Notes: generated by a model not told the origin, from the sequence alone. Positions 17,052 to 25,455 are shown, counted from the stretch's first letter. The stretch is DNA of 34,446 nucleotides from an uncultured Thermoleophilia bacterium (GCA_903927755.1 CAIYOD010000049.1:1-34446), one strand, 5' to 3'. Made by a program: numbers and translations.

Positions 17052-17069
17052 GTAACCATCTGGTAACTT
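17052..17069 (+). promoter_or_regulatory. 11-bp-period direct repeat GTAAC-N6-GTAAC
   Basis: GTAACCATCTGGTAACTT: two GTAAC units whose starts are 11 bp apart, 93 bp before the ATG at 17162. The pattern is that of sites for OmpR/PhoB-family regulators (for example GlnR or MtrA in actinomycetes), in which two monomers bind head to tail. Related repeats precede three other operons in the window. Confidence 0.5.
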
Positions 17070-17161
17070 TCCGCGCATCTGATTGAGCCCTTCGGGGCGT
17101 ACCGTGGGCGGGACCTGGGGATATCGCCTGGTCCGGCCACCACAGTCGAAACGGAGTACCT

Positions 17162-17458
17162 ATGTGTTGTTTGTTCTCATCGTTGTTCCTGTTCGGACCG
17201 CGCTTCGCGATCATCATCTGGTGGATCGCCCAGCCGGCGCGCTGGGACGCGGCGTTCAGCAGCTGGCTCTGGCCGGTGATCGGCTTCCTCATCGCGCCGT
17301 GGACCACACTCATGTGGGCCGGCGTGGCCGTCGGTGGTGTGCACAGTCTGGATTGGCTCTGGATCGGGCTCGCCGTCGCGCTCGACATCGCCACGTGGTC
17401 CGGCGGCGCGAAGTCAGGGGTCGACCGCAGGTCCGCGAGCAGTGTGAGCACCGTCTGA
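17162..17458 (+). CDS. Small tryptophan-rich membrane protein, unknown function
   Basis: 98 residues, starting at an ATG with CGGAG five bases upstream. There are about three hydrophobic segments (5-24, 36-56, 60-80) with many Trp residues ('IIIWWIAQPARW', 'SSWLWPVIGF', 'SLDWLWIGLAV'), and a basic, Ser-rich C-terminus. Proteins of this general shape are widespread in bacteria but have no assigned function. It heads a short run with the DUF6325 gene (38 bp away) and the Gly/Pro-rich gene, ended by a strong hairpin. Confidence 0.75.
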   Translation: MCCLFSSLFLFGPRFAIIIWWIAQPARWDAAFSSWLWPVIGFLIAPWTTLMWAGVAVGGVHSLDWLWIGLAVALDIATWSGGAKSGVDRRSASSVSTV

Positions 17459-17495
17459 CGATCTATCCCATGATGCACGCGGGACTGGAGTACTC

Positions 17496-17963
17496 ATGAA
17501 CGACGAAGTCATGGACGAGCTGGGGCCGATCGACTACCTCGTGGTCGAGTTCCCGGCCGGCAAGGCCGCCTTCTCCGGCGCGATGGCGGAGAAGCTCAAG
17601 GAGCTGGTCGAGTCGAACACCGTGCGCGTGCTCGACCTGCTGATCATCACCAAGGACGAGGCCGGCGAGGTCGACGCCTTCGAGCTGCACGAGTTCGAGG
17701 ACGGCGACGTCGGGGCTCTGCGTGAGCTGGGAGCCGAGTTCGCCCAGCTGCTCTCGGAGGAGGACGTCGGCCACATCGCCGCGGCGCTCGACCCCGGCAC
17801 CGTGGCCGCGGCGCTGGTCTGGGAGAACACGTGGGCGGCGCCGTTCGCGGCGTCCATCCGCCACTCCGGCGGCCAGCTGGTCGCCAGCGGCCGCATCCCG
17901 ATGCAGGCGATCATCGCCGCCGCAGAGGCGGCCGCGGACGCCGCAGCGACGGAAGGAGCCTGA
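17496..17963 (+). CDS. DUF6325-family protein (copy 1)
   Basis: 155 residues. It begins 'LGPIDYLVVEFPAGK', continues with 'VESNTVRVLDLLIITKD', and has an Ala-rich second half containing 'GTVAAALVWENTWAAPF'. These blocks match the second copy at 29924 ('MGPVQVLVVGFGPDA', 'IVRVIDLLVVHH', 'MTAAIVILEHRWAIPL'), so the two are paralogues. Compared with copy 2 it lacks the Gly/Glu-rich GAIAGALIG insert in the middle. No enzyme motif is visible; the ferredoxin-like pattern also resembles DUF1269. It may sit near the membrane with the adjacent small membrane protein. Function unknown. Confidence 0.82.
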   Translation: MNDEVMDELGPIDYLVVEFPAGKAAFSGAMAEKLKELVESNTVRVLDLLIITKDEAGEVDAFELHEFEDGDVGALRELGAEFAQLLSEEDVGHIAAALDPGTVAAALVWENTWAAPFAASIRHSGGQLVASGRIPMQAIIAAAEAAADAAATEGA

Positions 17964-17964
17964 C

Positions 17965-18159
17965 ATGCCGCTTGGACCTGGACGCAGAGGGCCGGGCGTG
18001 ATCGGGCGACCGGTCGCGCGCACGGCCGCCGTGGTCGCCGTGGCCACACCCGGCCGCGGCGCGCCCGGACCGGGCATCAGGCCAGGGCGCGGCGTCGGCG
18101 CGCCGGGGATCGGCGTGAGGCCGGGCCCGGGACCGCGAGGGTTCGGCCCCGGGCGCTGA
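17965..18159 (+). CDS. Small Gly/Pro/Arg-rich protein, possibly a SHOCT-less N-terminal module
   Basis: 64 residues starting one base after the DUF6325 stop, with GGAAGGAG upstream. An N-terminal basic segment and a short Ala/Val stretch ('RPVARTAAVVAVA') resemble the N-terminus of the SHOCT protein at 29619 ('RRPLLGAAVVGGVAYHAG'). The rest is a low-complexity series of PG, GPG, RPG and GIG units with no SHOCT domain. It may be a decayed or shortened partner of the DUF6325 protein. Function unknown; the coding assignment rests on the ribosome site and tight spacing. Confidence 0.6.
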   Translation: MPLGPGRRGPGVIGRPVARTAAVVAVATPGRGAPGPGIRPGRGVGAPGIGVRPGPGPRGFGPGR

Positions 18160-18206
18160 TGCCGGCGTCACACGCGTCCGCCCGCACGACGCGGACGAAG
18201 TCATCG

Positions 18207-18238
18207 CGGGGGTGGGGGTCAAACGACCCCCGCCCCCG
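18207..18238 (+). terminator. Hairpin terminator after the DUF6325 operon
   Basis: A 14-bp G/C-rich stem (CGGGGGTGGGGGTC with GACCCCCGCCCCCG, one G-T wobble) and an AAAC loop, 47 bp after the last stop. A modest T/G-containing tail follows. Confidence 0.75.
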
Positions 18239-18318
18239 TCGTCGTTGGGAAGCACAGTAGACTGACCTGCACGCGCCGGACGGCGCGGTGGGGCCTCACG
18301 AGCGGAGGGAGTCACGCA

Positions 18319-19329
18319 ATGGCAGACCTGAGACCCAAGCGCATCGCCGAGTTCATCGAGCCGCTCCGCGTCACGCCGGGCCGGCGCGTGACGCTCGCCA
18401 AGCACTTCGACCCGGGGTACAAGGCAGGGTTCCTGGACAAGGAGGAGGGCGAGCAGCTCCTCGCTCAGGGTGTCGAGCTGCTGAACGAGTACCAGGAGCG
18501 GCTGGCGGCCCAGGACACCCACGGCGTCGTCGTCGTGCTCCAGGCGCTGGACGCCGCCGGCAAGGACGGCACCATCCGCCACGTCATGAGCGGCGTGAAC
18601 CCCCAGGGCGTCTCCGTGCACTCCTACAAGGCGCCCTCCTCTCTGGAGCTCGACCACGACTACCTCTGGCGCTTCGCCAGCAACCTGCCTCGCCGCGGCG
18701 AGATCGGCATCTTCAACCGCTCCTACTACGAGGAGGTCCTGGTGGTGCGCGTGCACCCCGAGATCCTCCAGAACCAGCAGCTGCCCCGCCGGGCGCGCGG
18801 GCGCGACGTCTGGAAGAAGCGCTACCGCGACATCAACGCCTGGGAGCAATACATCACCGACCAAGGCTTCACCGTCGTGAAGCTGCTCCTGAACCTCTCG
18901 AAGGAGGAGCAGCGCACCCGCTTCCTCCGGCGCATCGACCTGCCCGACCACAACTGGAAGTTCTCGGCCGCCGACGTCAAGGAGCGCGCCTACTGGGACG
19001 ACTACCAGAAGGCCTTCTCGGAGATGCTCTCGGCGACGAGCACCGAGTGGGCACCCTGGTACGTGATCCCCGCCGACCACAAGTGGTTCGCGCGCATCTG
19101 CGCCTCGGCGGTCATCGCCGATGCGCTCATCAAGATCAATCCGAAGTTTCCCAAGGTGTCGCCCGAGGCGCACGACGCGCTCATGGAGACCAAGGGGCTG
19201 CTAGAGGCCGAGGCCCCCGACGGCGCGGAGGCCGACCCGTTCGAGGCCGAGCAGGCGTCGAAGGCCGACGGCAAGGGCGGCAAGAAGGGCAAGAAGAAGG
19301 GCAGCAAGAAGGGCAAGAAGTCGAAGTGA
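18319..19329 (+). CDS. ppk2: Polyphosphate kinase 2 family protein with lysine-rich tail
   Basis: 336 residues from an ATG with GGAGGGAG upstream; TAGACT at 18258-18263 may be its -10 element. The PPK2 core spans about 1-285: Walker A 'DAAGKDGT' (78-85), 'NLPRRGEIGIFNRSYYEEVLVVRVHPE' region (122-148, Walker B and lid approach), and 'IPADHKWFAR' near the end. PPK2 enzymes transfer phosphate between polyphosphate and nucleotides in the cytosol, usually making NDP or NTP. An acidic linker (about 292-310) precedes a tail of alternating Gly/Ser and Lys (KGGKKGKKKGSKKGKKSK) that is not part of the catalytic fold and probably binds polyanions: polyphosphate or nucleic acid. The P-type ATPase gene follows after 33 bp. 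Confidence 0.93.
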   Translation: MADLRPKRIAEFIEPLRVTPGRRVTLAKHFDPGYKAGFLDKEEGEQLLAQGVELLNEYQERLAAQDTHGVVVVLQALDAAGKDGTIRHVMSGVNPQGVSVHSYKAPSSLELDHDYLWRFASNLPRRGEIGIFNRSYYEEVLVVRVHPEILQNQQLPRRARGRDVWKKRYRDINAWEQYITDQGFTVVKLLLNLSKEEQRTRFLRRIDLPDHNWKFSAADVKERAYWDDYQKAFSEMLSATSTEWAPWYVIPADHKWFARICASAVIADALIKINPKFPKVSPEAHDALMETKGLLEAEAPDGAEADPFEAEQASKADGKGGKKGKKKGSKKGKKSK

Positions 19330-19362
19330 CTCGGCGGGGACGCCGGCGGCGAGGGGGCAACG

Positions 19363-22125
19363 ATGGCAACGACTGAACAGGCGGCGGGCGCGGCGGCCGG
19401 GACAGCCGGGGCGGCCGAGCGCTGGTACGCGCTCTCGGCCGGCGAGGTGGCCGGGAAGTTCGGTGTGGACCCGGCGAGCGGCCTCTCCGTAGCCAAGGCC
19501 GCCGAGCTCCTGCAGAAGGACGGGCCCAACGCTCTTCCTGAGGAGAAGGGCGAGCCGGGCTGGCGCCGATTCCTCGACCAGTACCGCGCCTACATGCAGA
19601 TCATCCTGCTGATCGCCGCCGCGATCTCGCTGGTGATCGGCCAGTGGAGCACGGGCCTGGTGCTCATCGCGCTCACCGTGTTCAACGCCGTGACCGGCCT
19701 GCGCCAGGAGGGCAAGGCCGAGAGCGCGATGAACGCGCTCAAGTCGCTGATGAAGCAGACGGCACGCGTGCGCCGGGACGGCGCCGAGTCGGAGATCCCG
19801 GCGGAGGAGGTCGTGCCGGGCGACGTCGTGATGCTCGAGGCAGGCGACGACGTCGCCGCCGACGGGCGGATCATCGAGGCGCACTCGCTGGACATCGACG
19901 AGTCGGCGCTCACCGGCGAGAGCGTGCCCGCCTCCAAGACGACAGACGCCCTGGCGGACACCGACCTCGGCCCGGGCGACCGGACCAACATGGCGTTCAT
20001 GAACACGCCGGTCACGCACGGCAGCGGCCTGATGATCGTCACGGCGCGCGGCGCCGACGCCGAGGTCGGCAAGATCGCCGGCATGCTTGCGGCGACGGCG
20101 AAGGAGCAGACGCCGCTGACCCGCCAGCTCAACACCATGACGCTCTGGATCGGAGCGGCCGCCCTCGGGACGATGATCCTCATGTTCGTGCTGGGGCTCT
20201 CGCGGGGCCAGAGCGCCGAGAGCCTGTTCATCACCGCCATCGCCCTCGCCATCGCCGCCATCCCGACGGCGCTGCCGACCGTGCTCCAGGTGATCCTCTC
20301 CGCCGGCGCCAAGCAACTGGCCACGGAGAAGGCGATCGTCAAGGACCTGGTGTCCGTCGAGACGCTCGGCTCCACCTCCGCCATCAACTCGGACAAGACC
20401 GGCACCCTGACCATGAACCAGGTGACCGTCGTCGAGGTGCTCGACGCGGTCGACCGCTACACCGTCTCCGGCATCGGCTACGGACTCGACGGGCAGGTGC
20501 AGCACGCGGCCGGCACCTCGCTCTCGATCGACGACGCCATCCTCCCGTACGTCATCGCCTCCGACGCCAAGCTCCAGGACGGCAAGGTCGTCGGCGACCC
20601 GACTGAGGGCGCCCTGCTCGTGCTCGCCCACAAGGCCGGGCTGGACATCGACGCCAGCCGCCAGCAGTTCCCGCGGCTGGCCACCCTGCCGTTCGACCCC
20701 GTCTACAAGCTCATGGCCACGTTCTGCTCGGCCACCGACGCCTCCGGCAAGAACGTCGTGCGCTGCTTCGTCAAGGGCGCGGCGCCGGCCGTGTTCGACC
20801 GCACCGCGACTGCCCTTGCCAACGGCGAGACGGTGCCCCTGGACGACGCCCTCAAGAAGAAGGGGAACGACGCGGTGGTCCGGATGGCGGGCGAAGGCCA
20901 CAGGGTGATGGCCGCGGCCATCCGCGACCTGGACCCGGCCGCATTCGACCCCGAAGGCGACCTTCTGGGCTACGTCACCGACCTCCAGCTGGCGTCGATC
21001 GTCGGCATGGTCGACCCGCCGCGCGAAGAGTCGAAGGCGGCGGTCCGCGACGCGCAGCGCGCCCACATCCGCGTGCGCATGGTGACCGGCGACGACGTCA
21101 CCACGGGCGCCGCCATCGCCACGCAGCTCGGCATCCCCGGCGAGGCGATGCTGGGGACCGAGTTCGCCGCGCTCAGCGAGCAGGAGCGCCTGCGGCGCAT
21201 CGACGACATCGGCGTCGTCGGCCGGGTGGCGCCCGAGCACAAGGTGCTCCTCGTCGAGACGCTCCGCAAGAAGGGCCAGGTGGTCGCGATGACCGGCGAC
21301 GGCGTGAACGACGCGCCGGCGATCAAGGCGGCCGACATCGGCATCGCCATGGGCAGCGGCACCGAGGTGGCCAAGAACGCCGGCCGCATGATCCTCTCGG
21401 ACGACAACTTCGCGACCATCGTCAAGGCGGTCGAGAAGGGCCGAGCCGTCTACGACAACCTCAACAAGTACATCCGCTTCGTGATGCTCGAGCTCGTCGC
21501 CTACATCATCACGTTCCTCGGGGCGAGCATCCTCAACATCGCCGCAGGGCAGCCGTTCTCGGCTTCGCAGATCCTCTACATCAACTTCCTGGTGAACGCC
21601 CCGCTCGGCATCGCCCTGGGCATGGACAAGGAGTCACCGGGGCTCATGAAGCGGGTGCCGCGACCGCGCGACGCCACGATCATGACGCGCGGCCTGCTGG
21701 CCACCGCCGGCCTCGTCGGCCTGTTCATGGCCGTCACCACGCTCGCGCTGATCAGCTACGGCACGACGCACTACGGCAATGCCGCGATCGGCTCCTCCAT
21801 CGGGCTCACGGCGTTCTCGCTGCTCATCGTGGCGTCGGCGTTCCAGGCGCGCAGCGTGACCGACTCGGCGCTCACCACCGAGTCCTTCGACAACAAGCAC
21901 CTGAACTGGACGGTGCTCGGCGAGATCGTCCTCGCCGTGCTCATCACGCAGATGGATGTGCTGCGCCGCATCTTCGCGACCGAGCAGCTGACCGGCGAGC
22001 AGTGGCTGCTCGCGCTCGTGCCGGCTTTGGCGCTGTTCTTCCTCTGGGAGCTCGGCAAGCTCGTGGCGCGGCACGGTGCGGAATCAGCCACGCACCCCCT
22101 CCCCGCCGAGGAGTCCGCCAGCTGA
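19363..22125 (+). CDS. P-type cation-transporting ATPase with non-canonical ion-site motifs
   Basis: 920 residues with the full P2-type layout: cation_ATPase_N (about 20-85), TGES (184-187, actuator), DKTGTLT with phospho-Asp D344, 'KGAAP' nucleotide-site motif, 'MTGDGVNDAPAIK' hinge, and about ten membrane segments. The M4 motif is PTALP (301-305), not the PEGLP of Ca2+ pumps, and the M6 region reads 'NFLVNAPLGIALG', lacking the acidic Asp of SERCA-type pumps. The carried ion is therefore uncertain: monovalent cations, Mg2+ or protons are possible. The start overlaps a GAGGGGG ribosome site. It follows PPK2 closely, so an ATP-regenerating partner is conceivable but unproven. Confidence 0.93.
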   Translation: MATTEQAAGAAAGTAGAAERWYALSAGEVAGKFGVDPASGLSVAKAAELLQKDGPNALPEEKGEPGWRRFLDQYRAYMQIILLIAAAISLVIGQWSTGLVLIALTVFNAVTGLRQEGKAESAMNALKSLMKQTARVRRDGAESEIPAEEVVPGDVVMLEAGDDVAADGRIIEAHSLDIDESALTGESVPASKTTDALADTDLGPGDRTNMAFMNTPVTHGSGLMIVTARGADAEVGKIAGMLAATAKEQTPLTRQLNTMTLWIGAAALGTMILMFVLGLSRGQSAESLFITAIALAIAAIPTALPTVLQVILSAGAKQLATEKAIVKDLVSVETLGSTSAINSDKTGTLTMNQVTVVEVLDAVDRYTVSGIGYGLDGQVQHAAGTSLSIDDAILPYVIASDAKLQDGKVVGDPTEGALLVLAHKAGLDIDASRQQFPRLATLPFDPVYKLMATFCSATDASGKNVVRCFVKGAAPAVFDRTATALANGETVPLDDALKKKGNDAVVRMAGEGHRVMAAAIRDLDPAAFDPEGDLLGYVTDLQLASIVGMVDPPREESKAAVRDAQRAHIRVRMVTGDDVTTGAAIATQLGIPGEAMLGTEFAALSEQERLRRIDDIGVVGRVAPEHKVLLVETLRKKGQVVAMTGDGVNDAPAIKAADIGIAMGSGTEVAKNAGRMILSDDNFATIVKAVEKGRAVYDNLNKYIRFVMLELVAYIITFLGASILNIAAGQPFSASQILYINFLVNAPLGIALGMDKESPGLMKRVPRPRDATIMTRGLLATAGLVGLFMAVTTLALISYGTTHYGNAAIGSSIGLTAFSLLIVASAFQARSVTDSALTTESFDNKHLNWTVLGEIVLAVLITQMDVLRRIFATEQLTGEQWLLALVPALALFFLWELGKLVARHGAESATHPLPAEESAS

Positions 22126-22153
22126 CGCGGGCGAGCAGCAGACCGGACACACA

Positions 22154-22190
22154 AACGGGGGGCGAGGACAACGTGTCCTCGCCCCCCGTT
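22154..22190. terminator. Bidirectional terminator between ATPase and MFS genes
   Basis: A perfect 17-bp stem (22154-22170 against 22174-22190; the right arm reads TGTCCTCGCCCCCCGTT) with a three-base ACG loop, ending AA on one side and TT on the other, lies between two convergent genes. Confidence 0.92.
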
Positions 22191-22272
22191 CCGCGCCCTG
22201 CGGCGCGTCCGCAACAGACATGACGTACCCGCGCGCCGTGCTGCCCAGAGCACGCCTGCGCAGGTCGCTCCA

Positions 22273-23955
22273 TCAGGGACCCTGAGCCTGAGCGGGTTCG
22301 GCGGCGGCGGCGACCGGGATCTTCGGCACCCGCGAGGTGAAGAACAGCGCCACAACGGCGATCAGCGCGAGGACCGCGAGGGCCGCGTCAAGGCCGTCGA
22401 TGCGCGCCTGCCTGTTGGCGTCGAGGGCTGCCTGCGTGACCTCCTCGGGCTGTCCGGCGTCCTTCATCGCCTGTTCGAGGTCGGCGTCGGAGATGAACGG
22501 GATGCCGGCGGCCAGCTCCACGTTCGCCTGGGACTTCACTTCGGGCGGCACGTTCGGGTTGTTCTGGATGCCGGTCAGGAACGAGGTGGTCAGCACGGCG
22601 ATCATGATCGAGCCCGCCAGCGCGGTTCCGATGGACGAGCCGAGCTGGGATGAGGTGTTCTGCAGGCCGCCGACCTCGGAGGCCTTCTCGTCGGGCACCG
22701 AGGACACGGTCACGGCCCCCAGTTGAGAGGCGAGCGCGCCGATGCCGAGGCCGATGAGCAGCATCGGGACGAGGACCACGGCGGCGCTGGCGTCGAGGTC
22801 GATCCCACCGAGCAGCAGGAGGATGCCGGCCAGGATGAGGAGCAGTCCCACACGGCACACACGCCGCGGCGACGCCTTGGGCCACCGCTTCGGGACGCCC
22901 ACGGCGGCAACGAGCAGACCGGCGGACAGGGGCAGGAGGCGCACGCCCGTCTGTGACGCGGTCATCCCGAGCACGACGGAGAGGAACAGCGGGATGATGA
23001 AGAAGATCCCCATCTGCAGCAGGAACTGGAGGAAGAACATGACGAGGCCGCCGGTCAGCTGATGGACGCGGAAGAGCGCGGGGTCGACCAGCGGCTCCTT
23101 GCCCGCCCGGTCAAGGCGCGACAGCCAGCGGAGGAAGAGCCAGAGGACGAGGCCGCCCGCAAGGATGAACCAGATCGTCGGCGAGAGGCCCAGCCACGAG
23201 GTGCCGCCCTCCTTGGGCACGACCCAGCCCCACTCGGAGGAGCGCAGCACCCCGAGGACGATCAGCGCCAGGCCGATGGCACAGAGCCCGGCGCCGATGA
23301 GGTCGAGATGCGGGCGCTTCTCGACCGGCGCGTCCTTGACGCGGCGCGCGAAGACGAGGAGGACGACGATGACGACGACCTCGCCGACGAAGACGTAGCG
23401 CCAGGAGGCGTAGGTGGTGACGAGACCGCCGATGAGCGGCCCGACGGCGATCGCCATCGCGGCCGCCGCGGCGATGAGGCCGTAGGCCTTCGGCCGGGCC
23501 TTGGCCTCGAAGTTTCCGGCTACCAGCGCGACGATCGCGGGCATGATCAGCGCGGCGCCGATGCCCTCCAGGAACGACCAGCCGACGATGAGCACGAGGA
23601 GGCTCGGCGCCAGTGCCGTGGTCAGCGAGCCGGCGGCGTAGATGACGCAGCCGATGGAAAAGGCACGGCGACGGCCGATGATGCTGCCGATCTTGCCGCC
23701 TGGGATCATCAGGCAGGCCATCACCAGCGTGTACAGGGTGATGGCCGTCTGGATGCCGGTGACCGTGGTGCCCACATCCTCGGCCACGGTGGCGATCGAG
23801 ACGTTCATGACCGAGCTGTCCAGCGCCATGATGAACTGGCCGGTCGCCAGCACGAAGAGGACGAAGCCCGCGGATGCCGCGGCTACCGCCTTGGCGGCGT
23901 GTTTGCCCGCCGTAGCCCCTCCGCCGTTCGCTCCAGCTGTCGCGTCCTCGGCCAT
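22273..23955 (-). CDS. MFS transporter, DHA2 (14-helix drug:H+ antiporter) type
   Basis: 560 residues from the ATG at 23955, chosen for its AAGGGGG ribosome site; upstream codons to 24030 lack one. About 14 helices. Signature segments include 'FIMALDSSVMNVSIATVAEDVG' (helix 1 motif D1), 'GGKIGSIIGRRRAFSIG' (motif A) and 'GVLRSSEWGW'. EmrB/QacA-like proteins export toxic organic compounds with protons. A large loop before the last helix (about 465-520, 'NNPNVPPEVKSQANVELAAGIPFISDADLEQAMKDAG') is typical of the subgroup. No regulator gene of the TetR or MarR type is next to it. Confidence 0.92.
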   Translation of the reverse strand: MAEDATAGANGGGATAGKHAAKAVAAASAGFVLFVLATGQFIMALDSSVMNVSIATVAEDVGTTVTGIQTAITLYTLVMACLMIPGGKIGSIIGRRRAFSIGCVIYAAGSLTTALAPSLLVLIVGWSFLEGIGAALIMPAIVALVAGNFEAKARPKAYGLIAAAAAMAIAVGPLIGGLVTTYASWRYVFVGEVVVIVVLLVFARRVKDAPVEKRPHLDLIGAGLCAIGLALIVLGVLRSSEWGWVVPKEGGTSWLGLSPTIWFILAGGLVLWLFLRWLSRLDRAGKEPLVDPALFRVHQLTGGLVMFFLQFLLQMGIFFIIPLFLSVVLGMTASQTGVRLLPLSAGLLVAAVGVPKRWPKASPRRVCRVGLLLILAGILLLLGGIDLDASAAVVLVPMLLIGLGIGALASQLGAVTVSSVPDEKASEVGGLQNTSSQLGSSIGTALAGSIMIAVLTTSFLTGIQNNPNVPPEVKSQANVELAAGIPFISDADLEQAMKDAGQPEEVTQAALDANRQARIDGLDAALAVLALIAVVALFFTSRVPKIPVAAAAEPAQAQGP

Positions 23956-24052
23956 GACTTCCCCCTTCTGGGACACCCGCGGTGCCGGCTCAGTCTCGCC
24001 CCATGATCGGTACGAAACAATGGCATTCACGACTCAGTCTCCGCAGCGCGGC

Positions 24053-24712
24053 TCAGGCCGCCCTCTTGCCGAACAGTTTGCGGATATCGCGCAGCGGGAT
24101 CGCCAGGTAGATGGCGATCAGCAGGTACAGACTGATGCCGAGTCGAGGAGACAGGAAGCCGAGGACGGCCGCCACGGCGTAGGCGATGAGGCTCGGCGTG
24201 AGCTGGTACTTGACCCGCGCCTCCTCCTTGCGCTCATCCGCGAGGTCGTCGCCGAAGAGGCCCTCGCGCTCCGCGTGCCGCCCAAGGACCAGCAGCATGG
24301 CCGTCATGATCAGCAGCACGATGCCGTAGACGACGACGGCCACGCGCTCGGCGGGCAGGTTGCCGTCCCATTCGCTCATCATCCGTGTCGGGAACGGGAG
24401 GAACGCGGCGAACAGCAGCAGGACAAGGTTGAGGCGCATGAACGCGCCGTCGATGTGGTCGAGCGCGTCGACGAGGGCGCTGTGCTCGATCCACACCGCG
24501 CCGATGGTCATGAACGAGACGAAGTAGGCGAGGTAGACCGGCCACTCCTCGCCGAGCCGTCGCAGGACCTCGCCGCTGCCGATGCCGTCCTCGACCAAAG
24601 GCACGCCGATCTCCAGCACCAGGAGGGTGATGGCGATGGCGAACACGCCGTCGCTGAACGCCTCGAGGCGGTTCTTCCTGTGCCTGATCATCGCCGGCTT
24701 GTTGTCGGCCAT
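24053..24712 (-). CDS. TMEM175-like potassium channel family protein (DUF1211)
   Basis: 219 residues, six predicted helices, with GGGGGAGG before the ATG. The family signature R15-x3-F-S-D21 continues as 'GVFAIAITLLVLEI', the pore-lining first helix of TMEM175 channels. Bacterial members form tetramers that conduct K+ with modest selectivity. The C-terminal half ('LTPSLIAYAVAAVLGFLSPRLGISLYLLIAIYLAIP') has the expected helices 5 and 6. It lies about 100 bp upstream of the MFS gene on the same strand. Confidence 0.88.
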   Translation of the reverse strand: MADNKPAMIRHRKNRLEAFSDGVFAIAITLLVLEIGVPLVEDGIGSGEVLRRLGEEWPVYLAYFVSFMTIGAVWIEHSALVDALDHIDGAFMRLNLVLLLFAAFLPFPTRMMSEWDGNLPAERVAVVVYGIVLLIMTAMLLVLGRHAEREGLFGDDLADERKEEARVKYQLTPSLIAYAVAAVLGFLSPRLGISLYLLIAIYLAIPLRDIRKLFGKRAA

Positions 24713-24728
24713 CTCGCCTCCCCCATCC

Positions 24729-24758
24729 GCGCCGGCCGGCTCCTCGCGAGGCCGGCGC
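24729..24758 (-). repeat. Inverted repeat upstream of the TMEM175-like gene
   Basis: GCGCCGGCC (24729-24737) pairs with GGCCGGCGC (24750-24758) around a 12-nt loop. It may be a second terminator arm for the gene upstream or a structured leader. Confidence 0.45.
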
Positions 24759-24777
24759 TGATCCCTTGTACAACTGC

Positions 24778-24811
24778 GGCGGGCGGGCTCCAGTTAGGAT
24801 GCCCGCCCGCC
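24778..24811 (-). terminator. Hairpin terminator after the DUF1269 gene
   Basis: GGCGGGCGGGC (24778-24788) pairs perfectly with GCCCGCCCGCC (24801-24811); loop 12 nt. It begins about 30 bp after the DUF1269 stop on the minus strand. There is no T-run. Confidence 0.65.
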
Positions 24812-24842
24812 GGTACTCACTTCTGAACGCTGTCGCCTCTCG

Positions 24843-25355
24843 TCAGGCGGCGTCGGCGTCCTTCTTGTGCTTCTTGGCGCCGAAGGCGTGCTTGAGCTCC
24901 GCCTCCTGCTCCTCCGTGAGGTTGGAGCGGACCAGCGTGGCGTTCGTGCCCTCGATGGCCGCAAGGAACTTGTCCTCGGTCATCTGGTCGATGACGAGGA
25001 ACCAGCCGGCCTTGCCCGGCGGGACGGCGTCGTGCATCTGCTCGAGGACCTGCTTGTCGATGCCCGTCTTGGCGCCCTTGCCGAACAGCGCGCCGAGGCC
25101 GGCGCCGATGGCCATACCGAGGAACGGCATGAAGAAGAGCAGGCCGAAGAGCATGCCCCAGAAGGCGCCGCCCAGGGCGCCCGCGCCGACCAGACCGTGG
25201 CCGTGCTTGACGTGCGGCTTGCCGTCCGGGTCGCGTACGACCTCGGCAGCATCGCTCAGCTGCACGATCATGTCCTTCTGCAGCTCCGCGAGCTTGAGGC
25301 CGAACCTGTCGGCCTCCATCTCGTTCTCGAAGCCGAGAACCATCATCTCGCTCAT
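24843..25355 (-). CDS. DUF1269-family membrane-associated protein
   Basis: 170 residues with AAGAGGAG upstream of the ATG. The layout is that of DUF1269: a beta-alpha-beta start ('MSEMMVLGFENEMEADRFGLKLAELQKD'), 'VVRDPDGKPHVKHGHG', a central Gly-rich double membrane hairpin ('GALGGAFWGMLFGLLFFMPFLGMAIGAGLGALFG', about 57-92), then a second globular half ending in a Lys-rich tail (KHAFGAKKHKKD). The family is common in actinobacteria and proteobacteria and often accompanies stress genes, but has no known activity. It is divergent from the small-membrane-protein operon at 25562. Confidence 0.88.
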   Translation of the reverse strand: MSEMMVLGFENEMEADRFGLKLAELQKDMIVQLSDAAEVVRDPDGKPHVKHGHGLVGAGALGGAFWGMLFGLLFFMPFLGMAIGAGLGALFGKGAKTGIDKQVLEQMHDAVPPGKAGWFLVIDQMTEDKFLAAIEGTNATLVRSNLTEEQEAELKHAFGAKKHKKDADAA

Positions 25356-25455
25356 ACGTACTCCTCTTGGTGACTTCTTTGGTGGCCAAATGACTCGCCC
25401 GAACCGTCAGTATGTCACGCTCCTGCCGGCCGGCCCACCCCACGAGCGTCGACGC

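Larger units (their letters stand above)
16846..17161 (+). other. Gene-poor interval: gene relics plus a leader region
   Basis: This 316-bp stretch holds the DszB-like remnant, the possible membrane peptide, a direct repeat (GTAAC-N6-GTAAC at 17052-17067) and then about 90 bp of leader before the next ATG. The leader contains an imperfect dyad, GGACC...GGTCC around 17113-17135. I see no other gene. Confidence 0.6.

Noticed and set aside
16845-17066. Frame starting at the ATG overlapping the hydratase stop
   Set aside because: The translation is a low-complexity Arg/Gly/Ser string, and it conflicts with the DszB-like remnant and the membrane-helix frame.
19201-21240. 679-codon minus-strand frame opposite the P-type ATPase
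   Set aside because: It is an antisense shadow of an ATPase with all catalytic motifs; no ribosome site or family match.
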